Source of the DNA: Geminicoccus sp035556675
Lineage (GTDB): Bacteria; Pseudomonadota; Alphaproteobacteria; Geminicoccales; Geminicoccaceae
DNA length: 47,758 nucleotides
Assembly (NCBI RefSeq): GCF_035556675.1
Contig: NZ_DATMFZ010000105.1
Span: forward strand, 1 to 47,758
Direction of reading: 5' to 3'
Shown here in pieces: positions 20,828 to 29,751 of the stretch. Position 1 is the stretch's first letter; every line of letters begins with the position of its first letter. The notes under the pieces were generated by a model. The model made no database searches, had not been told where the DNA came from, and saw nothing but the letters and a program-made list of their open reading frames with translations. A program made the position numbers and the translations under genes.

Positions 20828-22462
20828 ATGTTCTTCGGCAGCATGGCGGTGAAGGACGCCCTAGGCGCCACCCTGGCCCATGGCGTGAAGTTTGGCCGGA
20901 GCGGCTTCAAGAAGGGCCGCACCCTGGACGCGGCCGACCTGGCGCTCCTGGAGGAGGCGGGGATCGAGCGGGTGAGCGCCGTCCGGTTCGAGCCGGGCGA
21001 TGTCGAGGAGGACGCCGCCGCCCATAGCCTGGCCAAGGCGGTGGCCGGCCCGGGCCTGCGGGTGGCCGAGCCGTTCACCGGCCGCAGCAACCTGTTCGCC
21101 GAAGAGGACGGCATCCTGGTGCTCGACCTGGAGCGCCTCCAGGCGCTCAACCAGGTCGATCCCGACCTCACGGTCGCCACCCTGCCCCCGTTCGCCCGGG
21201 TTGCCGCCAAGGACATGGTCGCGACCGTCAAGATCATCCCGTTCGCCACGCGGGAGGACGTGCTGGCGCGCGGCCTGGCGGTGACCGAAGGCGGGCCGCT
21301 GCTGCGCCTTGCCCCCTTCGTCGGCCTGCGGGTACGGCTGGTCCAGTCGACCACCTCGGCGACCTCGGACAAGCTCCTGGACAAGACGGTGGAGGTGACC
21401 CGGCAGCGCCTGGAGGCGGTGGGCGCCACGCTGCTGGGCGAGCGCCGCTGTCCGCACACTACCGAAGGCATCGCGGCGGCGGTGACGGCCAGCCTCGCCG
21501 AGGGTGGCGACATGGTCCTGATCGCCGGGGCCTCCGCGGTCACCGACCGGCGCGACGTGCTGCCGGCCGGCATCGAGGCTGCGGGCGGCACGGTCGAGCA
21601 TGTCGGCATGCCGGTCGATCCCGGCAATCTCCTGGTGTTCGGCCGCCACGGCGACATCCCGGTCATCGGCCTGCCCGGCTGCGCCCGCTCGATCAAGCTG
21701 AACGGATTCGACTGGGTGCTGGAGCGGCTGGCGGCAGGGTTGCGGGTGACGCCGCGGGACATCATGGCGATGGGGGTCGGCGGCCTGCTTTCCGAGATCC
21801 CGACCCGGCCACAGCCGCGCGGCGGCGCCAAGCCGGGCGAGCAGGCCGGCGCCACGATGCGCCTGCCGCGGATCACCGCCCTGGTCCTGGCCGCGGGCCG
21901 CTCGTCGCGGATGCGCGGGGCGAACAAGCTGCTGACCCCGATCGACGGCAAGCCGCTGGTCGCTCACGTGGTCGACGCGGCGCTCCAGTCGTCCTGCGAC
22001 CGGGTGGTGGTGGTCACCGGCCACATGCAGGCCGAGCTGGCCGAGGCCCTGGCTGGCCGACCCCTCACCCTGACCCACAACCCCGACTTCGCCGACGGGC
22101 TCGCCTCCTCGCTCAAAGCCGGGCTGGCGGCGGTGCCGGCCGAAGCGGACGGGGTGCTGGTGCTGCTGGGCGACATGCCGGACATCGACCGACGGCTGAT
22201 CGACCGGATGATCGCCGCCTTCAGCCCGGCCGACCGCCGCTCGATCGTGGTGCCGGTGGCGAACGGCAGGCGCGGCAACCCGGTGCTCTGGTCGAGCGCT
22301 TTCTTCGGCGAGATGCGCGAGCTGGCAGGCGATGCCGGTGCCCGCGCGCTCATCGACCGGCACGAGGACCAGGTGGCGGAGATCGCCGTCGAGCATCGTG
22401 GGCCACTGGTCGATCTCGACACGCCCGAGGCGCTCGCCGCCTATCTGGAGAACCGCACGTGA
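20828..22462 (+). CDS. Molybdopterin-binding / MocA-type nucleotidyltransferase fusion
   Basis: 544 residues in two enzymes. Residues 1-340 are a MoeA/MoCF-like molybdopterin-binding half (FTGRSNLFAEEDGILV near 85; MVLIAGASAVTDRRDVLPAGIEAAGG near 230; GLPGCARSIKLNGFDWVLERL near 285). From residue 349 a MobA/MocA-like nucleotidyltransferase follows with ALVLAAGRSSRMRG, NKLLTPIDGKPLVAHVV, and GDMPDID as the metal-binding acidic motif. MocA makes molybdopterin cytosine dinucleotide, the cofactor of the CoxL family, so the product fits the locus. The internal Met344 could mark an ancestral gene junction. The GTG start of sufS overlaps its stop. It acts in the cytoplasm before cofactor insertion. 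Confidence 0.88.
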   Translation: MFFGSMAVKDALGATLAHGVKFGRSGFKKGRTLDAADLALLEEAGIERVSAVRFEPGDVEEDAAAHSLAKAVAGPGLRVAEPFTGRSNLFAEEDGILVLDLERLQALNQVDPDLTVATLPPFARVAAKDMVATVKIIPFATREDVLARGLAVTEGGPLLRLAPFVGLRVRLVQSTTSATSDKLLDKTVEVTRQRLEAVGATLLGERRCPHTTEGIAAAVTASLAEGGDMVLIAGASAVTDRRDVLPAGIEAAGGTVEHVGMPVDPGNLLVFGRHGDIPVIGLPGCARSIKLNGFDWVLERLAAGLRVTPRDIMAMGVGGLLSEIPTRPQPRGGAKPGEQAGATMRLPRITALVLAAGRSSRMRGANKLLTPIDGKPLVAHVVDAALQSSCDRVVVVTGHMQAELAEALAGRPLTLTHNPDFADGLASSLKAGLAAVPAEADGVLVLLGDMPDIDRRLIDRMIAAFSPADRRSIVVPVANGRRGNPVLWSSAFFGEMRELAGDAGARALIDRHEDQVAEIAVEHRGPLVDLDTPEALAAYLENRT

Positions 22463-23664
22463 ACCCGATCCGCCAGGATTTTCCGGCCTTCGATCAGCTG
22501 GATCGGCCGCTGCACTTTTTGGACAACGCCGCGACCAGCCAGATCTGCCGGCCGGCCCTCGACGCGCTGATCCGGTTCGAGACGGCAGACCGGTCGAACG
22601 TCAAGCGCGGCGTCTATGCCCGTGCCGAGCGCGCCTCGATGGCGTTCGACGATGCGCGCAAGGCCGCCATGGAGTTCCTGAACGCGTCTTTGCCTGAGGA
22701 GGTCGTGTTCACCTCGGGCGCCACGCTCGGGCTGAACACGGCGGCGCACATCCTCCAGGACCGGCTCCAGCCCGGCGACGTGATCCTGGTGAGCCTGCTG
22801 GAGCACCACAGCAACCTGGTGCCCTGGCAGCTCGCCGCCGAGCGGCGCGGCGCCAGCCTGCGGGCGATCCCGGTGACCGATGGCGGGAGGCTCGACCTGG
22901 AACGGCTGGACGAGCTGGCCGACCGGGTGAAGATCGTGGCGGTGACCCATGCGTCCAACGTGACCGGGGCGATCACCGATGTCGCCCGGCTGCGCTCGTT
23001 CTGCGACGCCACCGGCGCGCTGCTGGTGCTGGACGGCGCCCAGCGTGCCGCGCACGGGCCGATCGACGTGCAGGCGCTCGGCTGCGACCTCTACGCCTTC
23101 TCCGGCCACAAATGCTTCGGCCCGACCGGGATCGGCGTGCTCTGGGGCCGCTACGACCTGCTGGATGCCGCACCGCCCTTTCTGGGCGGTGGCGAGATGA
23201 TCCGCCGGGTGAACCTGGAGCGCTCGACCTTCGCGCCCCCGCCGCACCGCTACGAGGCCGGCACTCCGCCGATCGGCGGTGCCATCGCGCTGGGCGCCGC
23301 GCTGGACTGGTCGATGGCGCAGGACTGGGACCGGCTGGGCACACAGGAGCGCGAGCTCGCCGTCAGGATGCTGGACGGGCTGGCAGCGCTGCCGGGCTGC
23401 CGCATCTATGGCGACACCGGCACCCAGCAGCGCATCGGCGTGGTCTCGTTCGAGCTGGAGGACGTGCATGCCCATGACGTCTGCCAGCTCCTGGACAGCG
23501 ACCACGGCGTGATGCTGCGCGGCGGCCACCATTGCGCGCAGCCTTTGATGGAGCGGTTCGACACGGTCGCCACCGTGCGCGCCTCGCTCGCCCCCTACAA
23601 CGACAGCGCGGATGTCGACGCGCTGCTGAACGGCCTGGAAGCCGTACGCCGGAAGCTGGCATGA
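22459..23664 (+). CDS. sufS: SufS-like class V cysteine desulfurase
   Basis: 401 residues. PLP-dependent fold type I with Lys218 in SGHKCFGPTG forming the internal aldimine and catalytic Cys359 in RGGHHCAQPLM. HFLDNAATSQ at the N-terminus and EHHSNLVPW near 115 are SufS/CsdA hallmarks. It removes sulfur from cysteine as a persulfide for Fe-S clusters or for the terminal sulfido ligand of molybdenum cofactor. It starts with GTG overlapping the stop of the MocA fusion and ends with an ATGA overlap to sufU. No sufB, sufC or sufD is near, so this is a separate pair from any housekeeping Suf operon. A dedicated role in hydroxylase maturation, like NifS4 with XdhC in Rhodobacter, is inferred from position. 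Confidence 0.93.
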   Translation: MNPIRQDFPAFDQLDRPLHFLDNAATSQICRPALDALIRFETADRSNVKRGVYARAERASMAFDDARKAAMEFLNASLPEEVVFTSGATLGLNTAAHILQDRLQPGDVILVSLLEHHSNLVPWQLAAERRGASLRAIPVTDGGRLDLERLDELADRVKIVAVTHASNVTGAITDVARLRSFCDATGALLVLDGAQRAAHGPIDVQALGCDLYAFSGHKCFGPTGIGVLWGRYDLLDAAPPFLGGGEMIRRVNLERSTFAPPPHRYEAGTPPIGGAIALGAALDWSMAQDWDRLGTQERELAVRMLDGLAALPGCRIYGDTGTQQRIGVVSFELEDVHAHDVCQLLDSDHGVMLRGGHHCAQPLMERFDTVATVRASLAPYNDSADVDALLNGLEAVRRKLA

Positions 23665-24074
23665 ACGACGCTCTCTACGACCAGGCGATCATCGCCGAAG
23701 CGCGATCCAAGACCGGTGCCGGCCGGCTGGAAGCCCCCACCGTCACCGCCGAGTGCGACAACCCCCTGTGCGGCGACCGCATCACCGTGGATCTGGCGGT
23801 ACAGGACGGGGCCATCAGCGACCTCGCGCACAAGACCCGCGGCTGCCTGCTCACCCAAGCCTCCGCCTCCCTGCTGGCGCGCTACGCCAAGGGCGGAGAC
23901 GTGGCGGCGGCAGGCGAGCTGCGCGCGGCGATCGAGGCGTTCCTCAAGGGGCAGGAGGACGAGCGGTTCGCCATCCTCACCCCGGTGCGCAACGCCAAGA
24001 GCCGCTGGGACTGCGTCACCCTGCCGTTCCAGGCGCTGGCGGACGCCCTGGCCGACCTGGAGAAACGGGGCTGA
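23661..24074 (+). CDS. sufU: SufU/IscU-like sulfur acceptor or Fe-S scaffold
   Basis: 137 residues. It keeps the scaffold ligands Cys37 and Asp39 (CDNPLCGDRI), Cys62 (KTRGCLLTQASASLL) and Cys118 (SRWDC). The 18-residue insert seen in Gram-positive SufU is represented in the region between Cys62 and Cys118. SufU accepts persulfide from SufS, directly or through zinc-ligand exchange. Its ATG overlaps the stop of sufS (ATGA at 23661-23664), the tightest possible link. As the last gene of the cofactor unit it supports a complete sulfur-transfer module inside the cox locus. The family is clear; the final sulfur destination is inferred. Confidence 0.9.
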   Translation: MNDALYDQAIIAEARSKTGAGRLEAPTVTAECDNPLCGDRITVDLAVQDGAISDLAHKTRGCLLTQASASLLARYAKGGDVAAAGELRAAIEAFLKGQEDERFAILTPVRNAKSRWDCVTLPFQALADALADLEKRG

Positions 24075-24136
24075 CCCGCGGCATCGCCGGGCTTCCCTGA
24101 TCCCGAGGCTGGACGGACGGCGCTGACCCGGGACAC

Positions 24137-24150
24137 TTGATCGCGATCAA
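24137..24150. promoter_or_regulatory. FNR/FixK-type box TTGAT-N4-ATCAA
   Basis: TTGATCGCGATCAA is a perfect match to the FNR/FixK/ANR consensus. It lies 67 bases upstream of the cation ATPase start, a place where class II activation (centre near -41.5) would set transcription to begin near 24185. A second CGCGATCAA copy without the left arm lies at 24191-24199. Low-oxygen induction of the ATPase and stress-protein genes is the natural reading. Confidence 0.75.
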
Positions 24151-24217
24151 TGCCCGGCGGGAAAAGCTTGGGCATTTCCGGGCAGCGGACCGCGATCAAC
24201 CAGGGACAGAGGACGCG

Positions 24218-26968
24218 ATGGCGACGGCCCTCGATGCAGGCAAGCGGCAACTCGCTCGGGAGCCGGCCGAGACACCCTGGCATGCGCTGGCCGTCGACGA
24301 CGTCCTGAAGCGGCTCGACACCGATTGGCACGGCCTGCCGAGCGACGAGGCGCGGCGGCGCCTGGAGCGGCACGGCCCGAACAGCCTGCCACAAGCGCCG
24401 GGGCGCCACCCGGTCCTGCGCTTCCTCGCCCAGTTCCACAGCGCGCTGATCTATTTCCTCCTGGCGGCGGCGGTCGGCGCCTGGGTGCTCGGCCATCACG
24501 TCGACGCGGTCGTGATCCTCCTGGTCGTCACCATCAACGCGATCGTCGGCTTCGTGCAGGAAGGCAAGGCCGAGGAGGCGCTGGCCGCGATCCGCCAGAT
24601 GATCTCGCCCCAGGCCAACGTGCTGCGCGATGGCCAGCGGGTGGCGGTGGCGGTGGCCGAGCTGGTCCCGGGCGACATCGTGCTGCTGGAGGCGGGCGAC
24701 CGGGTCCCGGCCGACCTGCGCCTGCTGAAGGTCCACGGTCTGCTGATCCAGGAGGCGGCGCTCACCGGGGAATCGGTGGCGGCCGAGAAGGACGGCCGGC
24801 CGGCCGCGGCCGACGCGGCGCTGGGCGATCGCCACGGCATGGCGTTCTCCGGCACGCTGGTGGTGGCAGGTCGGGCAAGCGGCTTGGTGGTCGCGACCGG
24901 TAGCGGCACCGAGATCGGCCGGATCAGCCGGCTGATCAGCTCGGTGCAGGAACTGACCACGCCACTCCTGCGCCAGATCAACCGCTTCGGCGAGCGCTTC
25001 ACCCTGTTCGTGTTCGTCGGCGCGGTGCTGCTGTTCACCTTCGCGATCCTGGTCCGGGGCCATGACTGGAGCGATTCGCTCCTGGCGGTGGTCGCGGTCG
25101 CGGTCGGCGTGGTGCCGGAGGGCCTGCCGGCGGTGATCACCATCACGCTGGCGGTGGGCGTGCGGCGCATGGCGGCGCGCAAGGCGGTGGTCCGCCGCCT
25201 GCCGGCGGTGGAGACGCTGGGCGCCACCTCGGTGATCTGCTCGGACAAGACCGGCACGCTGACCCGCAACGAGATGACTGCGCGCCGGATCGTCACCGGC
25301 GGCCACCGGATCCAGGTGGAAGGCTCCGGCTATCAGCCTGAGGGCGCGCTGGAGGCGCTGGGTGTCGATGACGATGCGGCAGCGCTGGCCGCGGCCGTTC
25401 CACTGATCAGCTGCGCCCTGCTCTGCAACGACGCGGAACTCCGCCAGGACGGGACGGGCTGGAGCGTGAACGGCGACCCGATGGAGGGCGCGCTCGTGGC
25501 GCTCGCCATGAAGGCCGGCCTCGATCCCCGGCATGCCCGCGCCGAATGGCCGAGGCTCGACGAGATCCCGTTCGACGCCCAGCATCGCTTCATGGCCAGC
25601 CTGCACCGCCGCCCGGGCGGCGGGACCACCCTGTTCGTCAAGGGCGCGCCCGAGCGGGTCCTGGAGATGAGCCGGGCCGAGCTGGGTCCGGACGGACGTC
25701 CCCGGCCGGTCGACCAGGCGTTCTGGGCCGAGGCCATTGCGGCTACCGCGCGGGACGGCGAGCGGATCCTGGGCTTCGCCATGGCCGAACTGCCGGATGG
25801 CCAGGAGCAGTTGGCCTTCGCCGACCTGGAGCGGGCGCCACTCATCTTCCTCGGCATCGTCGGCTTCATCGATCCGCCGCGCGACGAGGCGATGGATGCC
25901 ATCGCCGAGTGCCGCTCGGCAGGCATCAGGGTCAAAATGATCACCGGCGACCATGCTGCCACCGCCGGGGCGATCGCCCGCCAGCTCGGCATGAGCGAGG
26001 ACCCCGAGGTCGTCACCGGCGCGGAGCTGGACCGTATGGACGAGCCGGCGCTGGACCAGGCGGCCAAGCGTGCCACCGTGTTCGCCCGCACCAGCCCCGA
26101 GCACAAGCTCCGGATCGTGCAGGCTCTGCAACGGCAGGGTGCCGTGGTGGCGATGACCGGCGACGGGGTCAACGACGCGCCGTCGCTCAAGCAGGCTGAT
26201 GTCGGCGTCGCCATGGGCCACAAGGGCACCGAGGCCGCCAAGGAGGCGGCCGAGATGGTGCTGCTCGACGACAATTTCGCCTCGATCGTGGCCGCGGTCC
26301 ACGAGGGCCGCACCGTCTACGACAATATCCGCAAGGTGATCTCCTGGACCCTGCCGACCAATGGCGGCGAGGTGATCGCGGTGATCGCGGCGATCCTGTT
26401 CGGCTTCGTCATGCCGATGACCGCCACCCAGATCCTGTGGATCAACCTGATCCTGACCGTGACGCTGGGCCTGGTGCTGGCGTTCGAGCCTTCCGAGGAC
26501 GGCGTGATGGCACGCCCGCCGCGCCGGCCCGACGCCCCGCTGCTCTCGCCCTTCCTGCTCTGGCGGGTGGTGTTCGTCTCGGCCCTGTTCACGATCGCCG
26601 TGCTGGCCGTGTTCTTCTATGTGCTCGGCCGGGGCGACGACGTGGCGACCGCCCGGACCATGGTGGTGAACACGCTGGTCGTGCTGGAGATCTTCTACCT
26701 GTTCAACGTGCGCTACCTGCACATGACCTCGATCACCTGGAAGGGTGCGATGGGTACGCCCTTCGTGCTGGCGGCGGTCGCCGCGGTGGTGGTGGCGCAG
26801 TTCGCCTTCACCTATCTGCCGTTCATGAACAGGATCTTCGACAGCCGCCCCCTGTCCTTTTCCGACGGCATGCTCACCGTGGTCATCGGAATCACGATGC
26901 TCATGGTACTGGAAGCGGAGAAGGCCCTTTTCCAGCGCTTCGGCATCTTCCAGACCTCGCGCAACTGA
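24218..26968 (+). CDS. P2-type cation-transporting ATPase
   Basis: 916 residues. The phosphorylated Asp343 lies in CSDKTGTLT, PEGLP is at 300-304 in the fourth membrane segment, TGES belongs to the actuator domain, and GDGVND is at 648-653. About ten membrane segments are seen, with a C-terminal set of six (residues about 700-905). The sequence is of the PacL/Ca-ATPase-like or Na/K-type P2 group and lacks N-terminal heavy-metal CxxC domains. The ion cannot be fixed from sequence. AGAGGA sits 4 bases ahead of the ATG at 24218; an upstream TTG in the same frame lies inside the FNR-type box and is not a credible start. The universal stress protein follows at 24 bases. Confidence 0.93.
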   Translation: MATALDAGKRQLAREPAETPWHALAVDDVLKRLDTDWHGLPSDEARRRLERHGPNSLPQAPGRHPVLRFLAQFHSALIYFLLAAAVGAWVLGHHVDAVVILLVVTINAIVGFVQEGKAEEALAAIRQMISPQANVLRDGQRVAVAVAELVPGDIVLLEAGDRVPADLRLLKVHGLLIQEAALTGESVAAEKDGRPAAADAALGDRHGMAFSGTLVVAGRASGLVVATGSGTEIGRISRLISSVQELTTPLLRQINRFGERFTLFVFVGAVLLFTFAILVRGHDWSDSLLAVVAVAVGVVPEGLPAVITITLAVGVRRMAARKAVVRRLPAVETLGATSVICSDKTGTLTRNEMTARRIVTGGHRIQVEGSGYQPEGALEALGVDDDAAALAAAVPLISCALLCNDAELRQDGTGWSVNGDPMEGALVALAMKAGLDPRHARAEWPRLDEIPFDAQHRFMASLHRRPGGGTTLFVKGAPERVLEMSRAELGPDGRPRPVDQAFWAEAIAATARDGERILGFAMAELPDGQEQLAFADLERAPLIFLGIVGFIDPPRDEAMDAIAECRSAGIRVKMITGDHAATAGAIARQLGMSEDPEVVTGAELDRMDEPALDQAAKRATVFARTSPEHKLRIVQALQRQGAVVAMTGDGVNDAPSLKQADVGVAMGHKGTEAAKEAAEMVLLDDNFASIVAAVHEGRTVYDNIRKVISWTLPTNGGEVIAVIAAILFGFVMPMTATQILWINLILTVTLGLVLAFEPSEDGVMARPPRRPDAPLLSPFLLWRVVFVSALFTIAVLAVFFYVLGRGDDVATARTMVVNTLVVLEIFYLFNVRYLHMTSITWKGAMGTPFVLAAVAAVVVAQFAFTYLPFMNRIFDSRPLSFSDGMLTVVIGITMLMVLEAEKALFQRFGIFQTSRN

Positions 26969-26992
26969 TCATCGCCCTTCGGGAGGACCGAC

Positions 26993-27847
26993 ATGACCAC
27001 CGCCCCGCCAAAGCCGACCATCCTGCTCGCCTCCGACCTGTCGCCCCGGTCAGACCGGGCGACCGACCGCGCCATCGCCCTGGCGCAGGCCTGGGGGACG
27101 CGGCTCGTGGCGGTCCATGCCCTGCCGCCAGAGAGCAAGGTCCTGCCGCTCGGCACGGGCTCGCCCCATCCCGAGGTGACCGCCCGCCGCCGGCTAGCCG
27201 CCGAGTTCGCGGTGCTGGGCGACCAGGCCGTGCTCGTGGTGGCGGAGGGCAAGCCGGCCGAGGTGGTGGCCCGCTATGCCAAGGAGCAGGACTGCGAGCT
27301 GATCGTCACTGGCGTGGCGCGCGAGGAAACGATCGGCCGGATGTTCCTGGGCGATACGGTGGACGACATCCTGCGCAGGTCGGCCGCGCCGGTCCTGGTG
27401 GTGAAGAACCGCATGCGCGGCGACTACCGCACGCTGGTGTTCGCCACCGACTTCTCCGACACGTCGAAGCTGGCGCTCGACACCGCCCTCACCCTGTTCC
27501 CGCCGGAGCGCCTCGTCCTGTTCCACGGCTATTCCACGCCGCTGGCCGGGATCACCGGTGATCCGGCCAGCTACCGGCGCCAGTATGGCGACGGCGTGGT
27601 CCGCAAGGACTGCGAGGCGTTCGTGGCGAAGCTGGACCTGCCCGAGCGCCTGCGCAACGGCCTGGAGATGGTGCTGCAGGACGGCTTCCCCGGCCAGCTC
27701 CTGGCCGAATATGTCGAGACCCATCCGGCCGACCTCGTGGTCGTGGGTGCGCGCGGCCAGAGCCCGCTCCGGGAGATCGTGCTCGGCAGCACCGCCAAGG
27801 AGATCCTGGCGACGGTGTGCTGCGACACGCTGGTGGTGCGGCGCTGA
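26993..27847 (+). CDS. Tandem universal stress protein (two UspA domains)
   Basis: 284 residues made of two UspA domains, about 1-135 and 140-284. The second has the ATP-binding signature GARGQSPLREIVLGSTA; the first has GVAREETIGRMFLGDTVDD, which also keeps the Gly spacing. Tandem Usp proteins often accompany P-type ATPases in oxygen-limitation regulons of proteobacteria. With 24 bases after the ATPase stop and CGGGAGGAC ahead of the ATG, it is very probably in the same transcript and hence under the same FNR/FixK-type box. Confidence 0.9.
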   Translation: MTTAPPKPTILLASDLSPRSDRATDRAIALAQAWGTRLVAVHALPPESKVLPLGTGSPHPEVTARRRLAAEFAVLGDQAVLVVAEGKPAEVVARYAKEQDCELIVTGVAREETIGRMFLGDTVDDILRRSAAPVLVVKNRMRGDYRTLVFATDFSDTSKLALDTALTLFPPERLVLFHGYSTPLAGITGDPASYRRQYGDGVVRKDCEAFVAKLDLPERLRNGLEMVLQDGFPGQLLAEYVETHPADLVVVGARGQSPLREIVLGSTAKEILATVCCDTLVVRR

Positions 27848-27927
27848 CCTTCCCGCCGCCGGAGCCTCTTGGACCGGCGGCAAACCATCCGCTAGGCTTT
27901 GCCCGCGTCACAGGGCGGGGAGGCATG

Positions 27928-29523
27928 ATGAGTGGGTCCGACATCCTGATCGGCAAGGCCGGAACCCTCGACCAGCACCTCCTGCTCCGCCAGGCCAACC
28001 GGCACGGCTTGGTCGCCGGTGCCACCGGCACCGGCAAGACGGTGACGCTGCAGCGGCTCGCGGAGAGCTTCGCCAAGGCCGGGGTGCCGGTGTTCGCGGC
28101 CGACGTGAAGGGTGATCTCTCCGGCATCGCCAGACCCGGCGCCACCGACAGCAAGCTCGCCGAACGTGCCCGGGAACTGGCCATTCCGGACTGGGTGCCG
28201 GCGGGCGTGCCCACTGTGTTCTGGGACGTGTTCGGCGAGCAGGGCCATCCGGTGCGCACCACCGTGGCCGAGATGGGCCCACTCCTGCTCGCCCGGCTGC
28301 TCGAGTTGAACGACGTCCAGGAGGGCATCCTCAACATCGTCTTCCGCATCGCCGACGAGGAGAAGCTGCTGTTGCTCGACCTCGCCGACCTGCGCGCCAT
28401 GCTGAACGAGGTGGCCGAGCGGGCGGACGAGCTGCGCGCCACCTATGGCAATGTCAGCAAGGCCTCGGTGGGCGCCGTGCAGCGGGCACTATTGGTGCTG
28501 GAGCAGCAGGGCGGCGACCGGTTCTTCGGCGAGCCGGCCCTGGCGCTGGCCGACCTGATGCGCACCACACCGGACGGGATTGGCCAGGTGAGCCTGCTGG
28601 CAGCCGACCGGCTGCTGCACAGCCCCAGGCTCTACTCGACCCTCCTGCTCTGGCTGATGTCCGAGCTGTTTGAGGAGCTGCCCGAGGCCGGCGACCTGGA
28701 CAAGCCCAAGCTCGTGTTCTTCTTCGACGAGGCGCATCTCCTGTTCGATGGCGCGCCCAGGGTGCTGCTCGACAAGATCGAGCAGGTGGTCCGGCTGATT
28801 CGCTCCAAGGGGGTGGGCGTCTATTTCGTCACGCAGAACCCGGCCGACGTGCCCGACCAGGTGCTGGGCCAGCTCGGCAACCGGGTGCAGCACGCGCTGC
28901 GCGCCTTCACCCCGCGCGATCAGAAGGCGGTGCGGACCGCGGCCGAGACCTTCCGGGCCAATCCGGCCTTCGACACGGCCGCGGCGATCACCGAGCTCGG
29001 CATCGGCGAAGCGCTGGTCTCGACGCTCGATGCCAAGGGTGTGCCGGGCGAAGTGCAGCGCACCCTGGTGGCCCCGCCCTGCAGCCGGGTCGGCCCGCTC
29101 ACGGCCGAGGAGCGCAAGGCGGAGCTGGCGGCGAGCCCGCTGGCCGGCCGCTATGATCAGGCGGTCGACCGGGAGTCCGCGGCGGAGCTCCTGGCGGCGC
29201 GGGCCGGCAAGGCCACCGCACCTGCCGCGGCCGCGGCCGGTACGGTCGACCCCGAGCTTGCGGCCAGGCTCGACGCGGCGCTCGGCCGTACCGGCACGCG
29301 GCCTGCCGGCGGTACCCGCTATCCGCCGCCCGAGCCTGCACCAGAGCCGGCCAACCGGCGGCAGGGTGGCAGCCGCCGGGCGCCGCCGGCCTCCATGGCC
29401 GAGCAGATCGCCACCACGGCAGTGAAGAACATGGCCTCGTCCATGGCCCGCTCGCTGGGCTCCCGGGTGGGCAGCGCCATCGTTCGCGGCGTGCTGGGCT
29501 CGCTGCTGAAGGGTGGGCGCTGA
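27928..29523 (+). CDS. HerA-like DUF853 ATPase
   Basis: 531 residues. P-loop GATGTGKT is at residues 31-38, FAADVKGDLSG follows, and Walker B FFFDEAH has D267-E268. YFVTQNPADVPDQVLGQLGNRVQHALRAFTP is diagnostic of the DUF853/HerA-like bacterial family. A Pro/Arg-rich stretch (about 440-490) precedes a C-terminal amphipathic region with Gly-rich repeats (SRVGSAIVRGVLGSLL). The cellular role of this family is unsettled: it is a predicted DNA-translocating or membrane-linked ATPase. Two adjacent ATG codons (27925, 27928) follow GGGGAGG; the second has better spacing. It lies 80 bases after the stress protein, same strand. Confidence 0.87.
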   Translation: MSGSDILIGKAGTLDQHLLLRQANRHGLVAGATGTGKTVTLQRLAESFAKAGVPVFAADVKGDLSGIARPGATDSKLAERARELAIPDWVPAGVPTVFWDVFGEQGHPVRTTVAEMGPLLLARLLELNDVQEGILNIVFRIADEEKLLLLDLADLRAMLNEVAERADELRATYGNVSKASVGAVQRALLVLEQQGGDRFFGEPALALADLMRTTPDGIGQVSLLAADRLLHSPRLYSTLLLWLMSELFEELPEAGDLDKPKLVFFFDEAHLLFDGAPRVLLDKIEQVVRLIRSKGVGVYFVTQNPADVPDQVLGQLGNRVQHALRAFTPRDQKAVRTAAETFRANPAFDTAAAITELGIGEALVSTLDAKGVPGEVQRTLVAPPCSRVGPLTAEERKAELAASPLAGRYDQAVDRESAAELLAARAGKATAPAAAAAGTVDPELAARLDAALGRTGTRPAGGTRYPPPEPAPEPANRRQGGSRRAPPASMAEQIATTAVKNMASSMARSLGSRVGSAIVRGVLGSLLKGGR

Positions 29524-29751
29524 GCGCTGCGATTGTCTCGGCACAATTTGCGCGTGACTGCCGTCTTACTGTCGGGTGCGGCGCTGGCGGCACGCTCGAC
29601 CTGACAAGAGTGGTGGACATCCGGGCAGGACGGGATCAGTTTGCCTGTCCTGCGCGATCCAGGATTCCGGCCGTGAATGATCACCTGACCGGCTTCCAGG
29701 ACACGCCCTCGCCCGGCCTGACGGGCACCGACCTTCTGGGTGACGTACTCC

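Noticed and set aside
23882..26722. 946-codon minus-strand frame opposite the P-type ATPase
   Set aside because: His/Gln/Arg-rich shadow frame; the plus strand carries all P-type ATPase motifs.
29623..29651. GCAGGAC...GTCCTGC inverted repeat in the gap before the Fsr-type transporter
   Set aside because: The arms are 7 bases with a long loop and no T-run. Chance occurrence in GC-rich DNA is likely.
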